Origin: JBBSZK01 sp964428325
GTDB taxonomy: Archaea; Nanobdellota; Nanobdellia; Pacearchaeales; GW2011-AR1
NCBI GenBank assembly: GCA_964428325.1
Contig: CAYRXU010000001.1
Coordinates: 66,432 to 130,431, forward strand
Direction of reading: 5' to 3'
DNA length: 64,000 nucleotides
Shown here: one piece after another, positions 58,385 through 64,000 of the stretch
Layout: every line of letters begins with the position of its first letter
Numbering within the stretch: position 1 is the first letter of the stretch
Position numbers and translations under genes: made by a program
Notes under the pieces: generated by a model
The model's database searches: none
Told to the model about the DNA's origin: nothing
Seen by the model: only the letters and a program-made list of their open reading frames with translations

Positions 58385-59062
58385 ATGGAAAGTGTTAAGC
58401 GAGGAGACTTTATTGAGCTCAGATTCACAGGCAAGACAGACGGAAATGTCTTTGATTCTAACGAGCCTTCTGAGTTGAAACATCTTCAACAAAAGGAAGA
58501 GCAGAAGCCACTTTCGCTGATTGTTGGTCATCGCATGCTTGTGCATGGTCTTGATAACGCTCTTGAAGGCAAAGAAATTGGAAAACAGTATCATGTTCAT
58601 TTGACGGCTAAAGACGGATTCGGGCCACGCCAGGCTTCCTTGATTAGAGCCATACCTCTGAAGATGTTCCATGAGCAGAAAGTAGACCCTCGACCTGGAA
58701 TGTCTCTGATGCTTGACCAAGCGCTCGTGCAGATTCGTGCAGTTTCAGGTGCGCGAGTTATTGCTGATTTTAACAATCCTCTTGCAGGCAAGGAACTTGA
58801 TTATACATTCACCGTTGTGAAGAAGATAACTGATCTGAAGGACAAGGCAACAACATTCTTTACTTGGTTTTTGCGCGGCGTGCCAGAATTTACAGTTCAT
58901 GAAAATAAAGTAACGGTAAAGGGTCCAAAGATTCTTGATCATATTATGAAAACATTTGAGCCAAAGTTCAAAGAACTCGTCGGAGCTGAACTTGCATTTG
59001 AAGAAGTACAAAAATCAGAAAAGAATAGCTCAAGTGTGGCGGGCGCACAACAATCCTTATAA
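58385..59062 (+). CDS. FKBP-type peptidyl-prolyl isomerase (SlyD-like)
   Basis: A 225-residue protein with an FKBP domain interrupted by an IF chaperone insert as in SlyD: RGDFIELRFTGKTDGNVFDSN, SLIVGHRMLVHGLDNALEGKEIGKQYHVHLTAKDGFG, and AGKELDYTFTVVKK. It catalyses proline isomerisation and assists folding. A C-terminal extension of about 85 residues (TTFFTWFLRGVPEFTVHENKVTVKGP) is typical of long archaeal FKBPs. It is leaderless, sharing the palindromic TATA with aIF5A. The FtsZ gene follows after 22 bases. Confidence 0.9.
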   Translation: MESVKRGDFIELRFTGKTDGNVFDSNEPSELKHLQQKEEQKPLSLIVGHRMLVHGLDNALEGKEIGKQYHVHLTAKDGFGPRQASLIRAIPLKMFHEQKVDPRPGMSLMLDQALVQIRAVSGARVIADFNNPLAGKELDYTFTVVKKITDLKDKATTFFTWFLRGVPEFTVHENKVTVKGPKILDHIMKTFEPKFKELVGAELAFEEVQKSEKNSSSVAGAQQSL

Positions 59063-59084
59063 ACAGTCAGCCGCTAATTAAGTT

Positions 59085-60179
59085 ATGGCCCTAGTGTCAT
59101 ATGAAAAGAGGAGTAGTTCTGCACATCCTATCGATAAGGAGTTAGAAGCAATCATTCAGAATCAGGTTTCTCGTATTAAAGTCGTCGGTTGTGGTGGCGG
59201 TGGTGGAAATTCAGTTTCTCGTATGAAAGAGATTGGCATTAAAGGATGTGAAGTTATTGCGATGAATACTGATGCGCAAGACTTGCTTTATTGTAATGCT
59301 GACCACAAAATCCTGATTGGTCGCGAGTTAACGCACGGTCTTGGCGCTGGAAGTAATCCGAAGATTGGTGAAGAAGCTGCTCGTGAAAGTGAACATGAAA
59401 TTAAGAAACATCTTTCGAGCGCAGATATGGTTTTCATCACATGTGGTCTTGGTGGAGGAACTGGTACTGGAGCTGCCCCTGTTGTTGCTGATCTTTCAAA
59501 GAAGCAGGGCGCTTTGACCATCGGTATTGTAACGCTTCCATTTACCGTTGAAGGACAGAAGAGAATTGAGAATGCACAATACGGTCTTGAGCGTATGGCT
59601 GATGTTGCTGATACGCTCATTGTTATTCCTAATGATAAACTTCTTGAGTTGGCTCCAGAGTTGCCACTCCATACGGCCTTCAAAGTTGCTGATGAAATTC
59701 TGACGAATTCTGTAAAAGGTATTGCTGAACTCATCACAACGTCTGGTCTTGTGAATCTTGACTTCGCTGACGTGAAGGCAGTTATGTCAAATGGTGGCGT
59801 TTCGCTCATCGGTATTGGAGAGAGCGATAATACGAACGGCCGAGCTGAAGAGGCTGTTGAGCGTGCTGTAAACAATCCGTTGCTTGATGTAAATATTGGA
59901 GAAGCAAAAGGCGCGCTCATCAATATTATCGGCGGGCCTGATTTGACTCTTGAGGAATACAAGACCGTCATGGAACTCATCGGCAACCGCATCTCACCTG
60001 ACGCAAAGATTATCTCTGGTGCGCAGATTTCTGCAGATATGGAGAAATCGATTAAAGTGTTGCTTATTGTGACTGGTGTGAAAAGCTCACAGATCATCGG
60101 TTCTACGAGTAAGGCTAAAGCAAACGGGCAGGACGCAGGTATTGGCGAAGAGCTTGGAATTGATTTCCTTGAAAGTTAA
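59085..60179 (+). CDS. ftsZ: Cell division GTPase FtsZ
   Basis: A 364-residue tubulin-like GTPase. GCGGGGGNSVSRM lies at residues 36-47, the GTP-binding tubulin signature GGGTGTG at residues 123-129, the T7 loop NLDFADVKAVMSNGGVSLIG near 224-240, and the terminal IDFLES. FtsZ forms the division ring in archaea that use it rather than CdvB. It lies in the canonical euryarchaeal order FKBP-FtsZ-SecE-Spt5-uL11. SepF, the FtsZ anchor in archaea, is encoded about 2.8 kb downstream. Length is near the normal range. Confidence 0.95.
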   Translation: MALVSYEKRSSSAHPIDKELEAIIQNQVSRIKVVGCGGGGGNSVSRMKEIGIKGCEVIAMNTDAQDLLYCNADHKILIGRELTHGLGAGSNPKIGEEAARESEHEIKKHLSSADMVFITCGLGGGTGTGAAPVVADLSKKQGALTIGIVTLPFTVEGQKRIENAQYGLERMADVADTLIVIPNDKLLELAPELPLHTAFKVADEILTNSVKGIAELITTSGLVNLDFADVKAVMSNGGVSLIGIGESDNTNGRAEEAVERAVNNPLLDVNIGEAKGALINIIGGPDLTLEEYKTVMELIGNRISPDAKIISGAQISADMEKSIKVLLIVTGVKSSQIIGSTSKAKANGQDAGIGEELGIDFLES

Positions 60180-60209
60180 GTTTAAAAGTAAATAGTATCT
60201 AAGTCATTT

Positions 60210-60380
60210 ATGAAAGAACAGTTACATTCACTTCTTTTGCAATGTGTTCGTGTATGGAAGCTCCTTCGCAGACCGACAGCTGAGGAATACAAGACTGTTG
60301 CTAAAGTATCTGCATTGGGTGTGCTTTTCCTCGGGCTTTTGGGTTTTGTTGTAGCACTTTTGATGAAAGCTATCGTTTAA
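60210..60380 (+). CDS. secE: Preprotein translocase subunit SecE
   Basis: A 56-residue protein with the SecE pattern: an amphipathic N-terminal part (VWKLLRRPTAEEYKTVAKV) followed by a single membrane helix (LGVLFLGLLGFVVALLMK). SecE is the essential small subunit of the SecYEG protein translocon. It is short enough to be missed by gene callers. TATA TTTAAAAG at 60181-60188 is about 25 bases before the start, giving a leaderless mRNA. The order FtsZ-SecE-Spt5-uL11 supports the assignment. Confidence 0.85.
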   Translation: MKEQLHSLLLQCVRVWKLLRRPTAEEYKTVAKVSALGVLFLGLLGFVVALLMKAIV

Positions 60381-60471
60381 AGCGATAAAAACATCGGCAG
60401 GATAAGATTTATAAAGCACTTCTGATGTCTTGGATTACTACTTCTGGACGAATGTGCACAAGTAGTCGAAC

Positions 60472-60960
60472 ATGATATTTGTTATCAAAGTAACCACAAA
60501 CAAGGAAGACAAAGCGCTCGAGATGATTGCAGATCGAGCTGAGAAGAAACAACTAGGTGTATTTTCCGTCGTTAGACCTCATGGTTTGCGCGGGTACGTA
60601 CTTTTGGAAGCTGCTGACAGAGAATCAGCTGAAGATGCCGTATTCAACTTGCCTTATGTGAAGGGAATTATTGGCAAGACCTTGACTTATGAAGAAATCA
60701 AAAATATGGTCCAGCCAGAAGTTGAAGACTACCATATTGAAGTTGGAGATGTAGTTGAAATGATTGCAGATCTCTTCAAGAAGGAGAAAGGAAAGGTTGT
60801 TCGCGTCGACAAAGGCAAGGGAGAAGTTGTTGTTTCCTTGCTTGGGGCAGCCGTACCTATCCCAGTAACCGTAAAGATGGATAACGTAAGAGTTATAAGG
60901 CGTGAAGGTGAGGCAGATCCTGAAGAAGAAAAGAAGGAAGAGGATGACTTTACAATATGA
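60472..60960 (+). CDS. Transcription elongation factor Spt5 (NusG)
   Basis: A 162-residue protein with the NusG N-terminal domain (MIFVIKVTTNKEDKALEMIADRAE, VVRPHGLRGYVLLEAADRESA) and a C-terminal KOW domain (VGDVVEMIADLFKKEKGKVVRVDKGKGEVVVSL). Spt5 binds RNA polymerase to keep it processive; the KOW domain can contact the ribosome. Acidic tail EEEKKEEDDFTI. The start is preceded by the AT-rich element AAGATTTATAAAGCAC (about 60404). It overlaps uL11 by four bases. Confidence 0.94.
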   Translation: MIFVIKVTTNKEDKALEMIADRAEKKQLGVFSVVRPHGLRGYVLLEAADRESAEDAVFNLPYVKGIIGKTLTYEEIKNMVQPEVEDYHIEVGDVVEMIADLFKKEKGKVVRVDKGKGEVVVSLLGAAVPIPVTVKMDNVRVIRREGEADPEEEKKEEDDFTI

Positions 60961-61688
60961 TCGTAAAATTAATGGTTGACGGAGGGGCAATGAAGCCAGG
61001 TCCAGCCGTAGCACAGCAGCTTGGCCCGTTAGGCATTAATCTAGGCAAGGTTATCTCGGACGTTAACACGGCAACATCTGGTTTCAATGGAATGAAAGTT
61101 CCTGTTGAGCTTGACGTTAATCCTAAGACAAAGAGCTTTAGCGTGAAAGTATTCTCGCCCCCTGTCGCAGAACTTATTAAGAAAGAAGCCGGTGTTGACA
61201 AAGGTTCTGGCAATCCTCTTAACACTAAGATAGGAAATCTTGCTATTGAACAAGTAATTTCTATTGCTAAAACAAAGCAGGCAAACATGCTTGCTAAAGA
61301 TTTGAAGGCTGCTGTAAAGATGGTTGTCGGAAGTTGCGTAACTCTTGGAGTCATGGTTGAAGACAAGGCCGCTAAAGATGTTGAACAAGATATTGCTGCA
61401 GGCATTTACGACAGAGAAATCAAGTCAGGTTCAACTGTTGTAGCTGCTGAGAAGAAGACCAGATTGAATGCTGCATTCGCATCCGTTAAATCACAACAGG
61501 AAGCTAAGGCGAAAGCTGCTGAAGCTGCTAAGCTTGCCGAAGAAGCTGCTAAGGCCGCTGCTGCAGCCGCTGCACCTGCTGCCGGAGCTGCTGCGACACC
61601 CGCCGCTGGCGCTGCTGCAACACCTGCTGCTGCCGGAGCTAAGCCTGAAGCTGCGAAGAAAGAAGCTGCTCCTGCAAAGAAGAAGTAA
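60957..61688 (+). CDS. rpl11: Ribosomal protein uL11 with long Ala/Pro tail
   Basis: The first 155 residues match uL11: LMVDGGAMKPGPAVAQQLGPLGINLGKVISDVN, a central FSVKVFSPPVAELIKKEAG strand and the RNA-binding C-terminal domain. uL11 shapes the GTPase-associated centre of the large subunit. The C-terminal 75 residues are an Ala/Glu/Lys/Pro low-complexity repeat (AAGAAATPAAGAAATP), absent from most archaeal uL11 proteins. The usual L1-L10-P1 genes do not follow; a tRNA does. Confidence 0.93.
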   Translation: MIVKLMVDGGAMKPGPAVAQQLGPLGINLGKVISDVNTATSGFNGMKVPVELDVNPKTKSFSVKVFSPPVAELIKKEAGVDKGSGNPLNTKIGNLAIEQVISIAKTKQANMLAKDLKAAVKMVVGSCVTLGVMVEDKAAKDVEQDIAAGIYDREIKSGSTVVAAEKKTRLNAAFASVKSQQEAKAKAAEAAKLAEEAAKAAAAAAAPAAGAAATPAAGAAATPAAAGAKPEAAKKEAAPAKKK

Positions 61689-61705
61689 GAACTCTTTTGC
61701 GAATC

Positions 61706-61713
61706 TTTAAATA
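61706..61713 (+). promoter_or_regulatory. TATA box of tRNA-Pro
   Basis: TTTAAATA is centred about 29 bases before the tRNA 5' end at 61739. Confidence 0.55.
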
Positions 61714-61738
61714 CGCATTTTAACGCACTATTTGCATC

Positions 61739-61837
61739 GGGGATATGGTGCAACCTGGTTAACATTCGAGGTTTGGGTCAAACCATTTTGGAACTGCAAA
61801 AAACTTCGCGATCCCGGTTCGAATCCGGGTATCCCCA
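61739..61837 (+). tRNA. trnP: tRNA-Pro (TGG) with a 25-base intron
   Basis: The acceptor stem GGGGATA/TATCCCC and discriminator A enclose 99 bases. The anticodon stem is CGAGG with CTTCG and the anticodon is TGG, followed by G37. The intron (61778-61802) lies at the canonical 37/38 position and folds as hBHBh': TTTG (61772-61775) pairs with CAAA (61797-61800), with three-base bulges GGT and AAA, each cut between its second and third base. The T-arm is CCCGG-TTCGAAT-CCGGG, with a 4-base variable region. No CCA is encoded. Confidence 0.92.
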
Positions 61838-61844
61838 TAAAACC

Positions 61845-62156
61845 ATGATAGAAAACGATTCTAGACAAGCAGATTTTATGAACTGTCAGAAGGAATGGGG
61901 AATAGGAAAAAGAGTTGAGGCTTGTGGAAGAGAAGGATTTATTTTAGAATATGATATTGAACCGACCTTTCCATTATCCGGAATTTTTGCAATTTTCTAT
62001 GATGATGGAGATTTTCGAAGATATGATGCGGTTTTCCTTAGATATACACGCGGTACGATGGATCCGAGAGAGCCCGCATTTCTGCGAAGAAGAGAGGTTG
62101 TTGAAGAGGCTTATCAAAAATTTTGCGAGAACCTATTTCTCTCCAACGCTGCATAG
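61845..62156 (+). CDS. Small hypothetical protein downstream of tRNA-Pro, 103 aa
   Basis: A 103-residue soluble protein with aromatic/acidic motifs (EYDIEPTFPLSGIFAIFYDDGDFRRYD) and a helical C-terminus (RRREVVEEAYQKFCENLF). ATG 61845 lies eight bases after the tRNA end; a longer frame starting inside the tRNA at 61773 is not real. No family is recognised. The middle part could form a small beta barrel or Tudor-like fold, but this is only a shape guess. Confidence 0.5.
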   Translation: MIENDSRQADFMNCQKEWGIGKRVEACGREGFILEYDIEPTFPLSGIFAIFYDDGDFRRYDAVFLRYTRGTMDPREPAFLRRREVVEEAYQKFCENLFLSNAA

Positions 62157-62190
62157 AATAGTTTAAAAACACTCATTTTTACAACACATC

Positions 62191-62418
62191 ATGGGAGCAA
62201 AGACAAAAAAGATCAAAGCATTCGGTCGTTTTGGTACAAAGGCTGGAACACGAGTACGCTCACGATTGAACCAACTAGAATCACTACAACGCGTGAAGCA
62301 AACATGCCCTTACTGTAACAAGCTCGGCGTAAAGCGCGAGTCAAGCGGGATCTGGTACTGTTCAAAGTGTAGCAAGCGATTTGCTGGCCACGCTTACTTG
62401 CTTAATAGGCAAGCTTAA
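62191..62418 (+). CDS. rpl37ae: Ribosomal protein eL43 (L37Ae)
   Basis: A 75-residue zinc-binding ribosomal protein: AFGRFGTKAGTRVRSRLNQLE, then TCPYCNKLGVKRESSGIWYCSKCSKRFAGHAYLL with two CxxC pairs. It is part of the large subunit near the P-site region. The order eL43-RpoP-prefoldin is typical of archaea. TATA-like GTTTAAAAAC about 25 bases upstream. Confidence 0.94.
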   Translation: MGAKTKKIKAFGRFGTKAGTRVRSRLNQLESLQRVKQTCPYCNKLGVKRESSGIWYCSKCSKRFAGHAYLLNRQA

Positions 62419-62442
62419 AAACCCCCTAAGAAACTAATAACT

Positions 62443-62580
62443 ATGGCCCAATATAAGTGTTTTAAATGCAGCAAGGTTATCACAAGCAAAAGTCTTGAAA
62501 AGAGATTCGTTTGTCCTGCATGCAATTCAAAAATTTTCTACAAGCCGCGAAAGCATGTAGTTAAGATTAAAGCAATATGA
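62443..62580 (+). CDS. rpoP: RNA polymerase subunit P (Rpo12)
   Basis: A 45-residue zinc-ribbon protein, MAQYKCFKCSKVI and FVCPACNSKIFYKPRK, with CxxC and CxxC pairs. It matches the C-terminal zinc ribbon of Rpo12/Rpb12, which supports the RNA polymerase assembly platform. It is below the size usual for gene callers. It overlaps the next gene by four bases (ATGA). Confidence 0.9.
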   Translation: MAQYKCFKCSKVITSKSLEKRFVCPACNSKIFYKPRKHVVKIKAI

Positions 62581-62930
62581 GCACAGCGTTTGAGCAGAAG
62601 GATATTCGCGAGCTGCAAGTTCTTGACCATAATTTACAGCAACTTGCTATGCAAAAGCAATCATTGCAGCTTGAATTGAACGAAACTTTAAACGCGCTAA
62701 CTGAAATTGACAAGACAAGTGATGAAGTATACAGAGTTATTGGCCCAGCTATGATGCGCGTCGATAAAAAAGCATTGAGAAAAGAGTTGGAAGAAAGAAA
62801 AAAACTTTTGACGATGAGAATTGAATCATTTGAGAAGCAAGAGAGTGCTATTGAGTCGAAATTAATTGCGATGCAGAAGATACACGCTGCTTCTGAAGAT
62901 AAGCAGAATTCTAACAAGACATCACGATAA
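62577..62930 (+). CDS. pfdB: Prefoldin subunit beta
   Basis: A 117-residue protein of two long coiled-coil helices joined by a beta hairpin: DIRELQVLDHNLQQLAMQKQSLQLELNETLNALTEID, then SDEVYRVIGPAMMRVDKKALRKELEERKKLL. This is the prefoldin beta layout, in which the helix tips hold unfolded proteins. Prefoldin is the archaeal co-chaperone for the thermosome. Start overlaps the RpoP stop by four bases. Confidence 0.88.
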   Translation: MSTAFEQKDIRELQVLDHNLQQLAMQKQSLQLELNETLNALTEIDKTSDEVYRVIGPAMMRVDKKALRKELEERKKLLTMRIESFEKQESAIESKLIAMQKIHAASEDKQNSNKTSR

Positions 62931-62961
62931 TATTTATAAAGCGAGACAGAATAAACATACC

Positions 62962-63348
62962 ATGGCATTTGATTTAAAGAGGATGTTTGGAAAAGAGAGT
63001 CCTGGAGAGGATTACCTTGAGATCGACGTAAACGGTGCTCAGGAAGCAAAGAACCGCGTTGTTGTCAGACCTTTCACCTTGAAGCAGTACGATGATATCA
63101 CTGATATCTTGAACGCGTTGAGAGAAGGATATACAATTGCAGTTATTGATATCAAACCACTACGTACTAAGGACGTTATTGAGTTGAAGAGATCTGTTGC
63201 TAAGATAAAGAAGACTGTTGAGGCTATGGAAGGCTCAATTGCTGGTTTCGGAGAAAACATTGTTATTGCTACACCTGCATTTGCAGAAGTGCATAAGGTA
63301 ATGGAAAGTGCGCCTGCAGGCAAGAAAGATTCTCTAGAGTTCTATTAA
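62962..63348 (+). CDS. sepF: Cell division protein SepF
   Basis: A 128-residue protein with an N-terminal amphipathic membrane-targeting helix (MAFDLKRMFG) and the SepF core RPFTLKQYDDITDILNALREGYTIAVIDIKPL, followed by KRSVAKIKKTVEAMEGSIAGFGENIVIATP. SepF anchors FtsZ to the membrane in FtsZ-using archaea. Start ATG 62962 gives the amphipathic helix; the longer frame from 62866 overlaps prefoldin. TATA-like AATATTTATAAAG about 26 bases upstream. Confidence 0.92.
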   Translation: MAFDLKRMFGKESPGEDYLEIDVNGAQEAKNRVVVRPFTLKQYDDITDILNALREGYTIAVIDIKPLRTKDVIELKRSVAKIKKTVEAMEGSIAGFGENIVIATPAFAEVHKVMESAPAGKKDSLEFY

Positions 63349-63430
63349 ATTGGTACTAAGCCCTACAAGTCATAATTAAAATTTAATTATTATTTACAAA
63401 TTCTATTCGGTTTAACGATTAACCGCTCAT

Positions 63431-63805
63431 TTATCTCTGTGATAGTGAGAAGAGGTTCTTTATGGCTACAACTATTGTTGCTGGAACTAGTAGAACAAGA
63501 AGGCCTGCAAGTGTGGAAGATATGATCTTACCTATGTTAATACCTACAATTTGAACATCTGCAATGCCCTGCTGACCTGCAAAACTCACAATTACTAGGG
63601 CTACTGCAGACACGAGAAATCTACTTCCGCCGTTATCCTTAACATCGACTGTGAATCCTGCAACAAATCCGAGTATCGCCAAAATGGCTAATATAATAGG
63701 ATTAACACCGTAGCCAAAGCTTAGAATAATGCCTCCGACTGTGGCAACTACCACTCCGATGAGGAACATCCATGCCCCTACAAGACTTTCTTTTGCGCGG
63801 ATCAT
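63431..63805 (-). CDS. Small integral membrane protein, four TM helices
   Basis: A 124-residue protein with four hydrophobic segments (LVGAWMFLIGVVVATVGGI, NPIILAILAILGFVAG, RFLVSAVALVIVSFAG, IGKIISSTLAGLLVLLVP). The start at 63805 (MIRAKESL) is chosen because the upstream extension is not coding-like. A Gly-rich loop (VDVKDNGGSR) faces the cytoplasm. No family is recognised. It is divergent from the exported protein at the right edge. Confidence 0.55.
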   Translation of the reverse strand: MIRAKESLVGAWMFLIGVVVATVGGIILSFGYGVNPIILAILAILGFVAGFTVDVKDNGGSRFLVSAVALVIVSFAGQQGIADVQIVGINIGKIISSTLAGLLVLLVPATIVVAIKNLFSLSQR

Positions 63806-63889
63806 TGTGCGTATATATAATAGGACTCTTATTTTATATAAAGATTCCTTTGGAGTAGAAAGGCTGATTAGCATCCCAGTATAGAAAAA

Positions 63890-63898
63890 TTTATAAAG
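63890..63898 (+). promoter_or_regulatory. TATA box of the right-edge exported protein
   Basis: TTTATAAAG lies about 33 bases before the start codon at 63927. Confidence 0.45.
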
Positions 63899-63926
63899 CA
63901 GTGTAATTGGAGAGTTACAACAGAAA

Positions 63927-64000
63927 ATGAATATCTCAAGATTGTTCGTTGTTTTCGCAAGCATTCTAGCAATTGTAATGGTAGCTGGTTTTGCAAGCGC
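63927..64000 (+). CDS. N-terminus of an exported protein (partial)
   Basis: The frame opens with a signal peptide (MNISRLFVVFASILAIVMVA) ending in GFASA, a good cleavage site, and runs off the right edge. Nothing can be said of the mature protein. The TATA spacing leaves a short leader. Confidence 0.6.
   Translation, partial: MNISRLFVVFASILAIVMVAGFAS

Noticed and set aside
59288..60097. Long open frame on the minus strand across ftsZ
   Set aside because: It is antisense to a clear FtsZ with all motifs; its residue pattern is a mirror of the ftsZ codons.
61773..61844. N-terminal extension of the hypothetical protein into tRNA-Pro
   Set aside because: The extra codons lie in the tRNA; ATG 61845 is the real start.
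1..64000. CRISPR array, rRNA operon or prophage
   Set aside because: No regularly spaced repeats, rRNA-like stretches, integrase or phage structural genes were found on reading both strands.

Overview
The window is archaeal and most likely from a DPANN lineage of the Woesearchaeota/Pacearchaeota/Nanoarchaeota type. Seen directly: archaeal/eukaryotic-type ribosomal proteins (eS19, eL39, eL31, eL40, eL43, uL11), RpoP, Spt5/NusG, SecE, aIF5A, prefoldin, PCNA, Hjc, Cbf5 and TrmY; a tRNA-Pro with a bulge-helix-bulge intron after position 37; TATA boxes about 25 bases upstream of many start codons (leaderless genes); and a replicative primase that looks like a PriS-PriL fusion. The lineage itself is inference. 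There is no CRISPR array, rRNA operon or transposase.

Layout. 1-12.8 kb: a run of secreted, Asn/Ser/Thr-rich surface proteins, interrupted by RNase P RNA and tRNA-Phe, with one large protein broken by a frameshift in a T7 run; it ends in a VKOR oxidoreductase and small membrane proteins. 12.8-21.7 kb: an RNA/ribosome block (NFACT-R, YhbY, eS19, a CsrA-like protein, eL39, eL31), then AlkD-like, Cbf5, TrmY, DUF362, an acylphosphatase-like protein, class II LysRS, a histone-fold protein and a membrane-bound wHTH protein. 21.7-32 kb: an exported acidic protein behind three helically phased GTTCCA repeats, Hjc, thioredoxin reductase, a membrane nuclease, two anchored Cys-rich proteins, then divergent primase and PCNA.

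32-45.2 kb is the most unusual part. A tiny ribbon-helix-helix protein is followed by a tightly coupled cluster of pilin-like single-helix proteins and very large Cys-rich secreted proteins. It contains a duplicated A-B cassette. The second B gene is split into two separately exported halves, and an inverted lipoprotein gene sits between them and shares a motif with the second half. No pilus ATPase or platform protein is visible. 45.6-50.2 kb: an S-layer gene with two identical tandem TATA elements and a hairpin-rich leader, followed by a second surface protein. 50.2-55.5 kb: four glycosyltransferases (GT4, GT2, GT9, GT2) interleaved with queC, an IF5A-like mini-protein and a deoxyribosyltransferase-like protein. 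55.5-64 kb: housekeeping genes, namely a site-2 protease, eL40, aIF5A, FKBP, FtsZ, SecE, Spt5, uL11, tRNA-Pro, eL43, RpoP, prefoldin and SepF.

How it fits together (inference): the cell builds a disulfide-rich, probably glycosylated surface. VKOR and thioredoxin reductase could supply thiol-disulfide chemistry for the Cys-rich exported proteins, and the glycosyltransferase cluster could decorate the many N-glycosylation sequons in the surface proteins. The points most worth checking are the CsrA-like gene inside a ribosomal operon, the duplicated pilin-like/Cys-rich cassette, the structured S-layer leader, the palindromic TATA box shared by aIF5A and FKBP, and the IF5A-like mini-protein.
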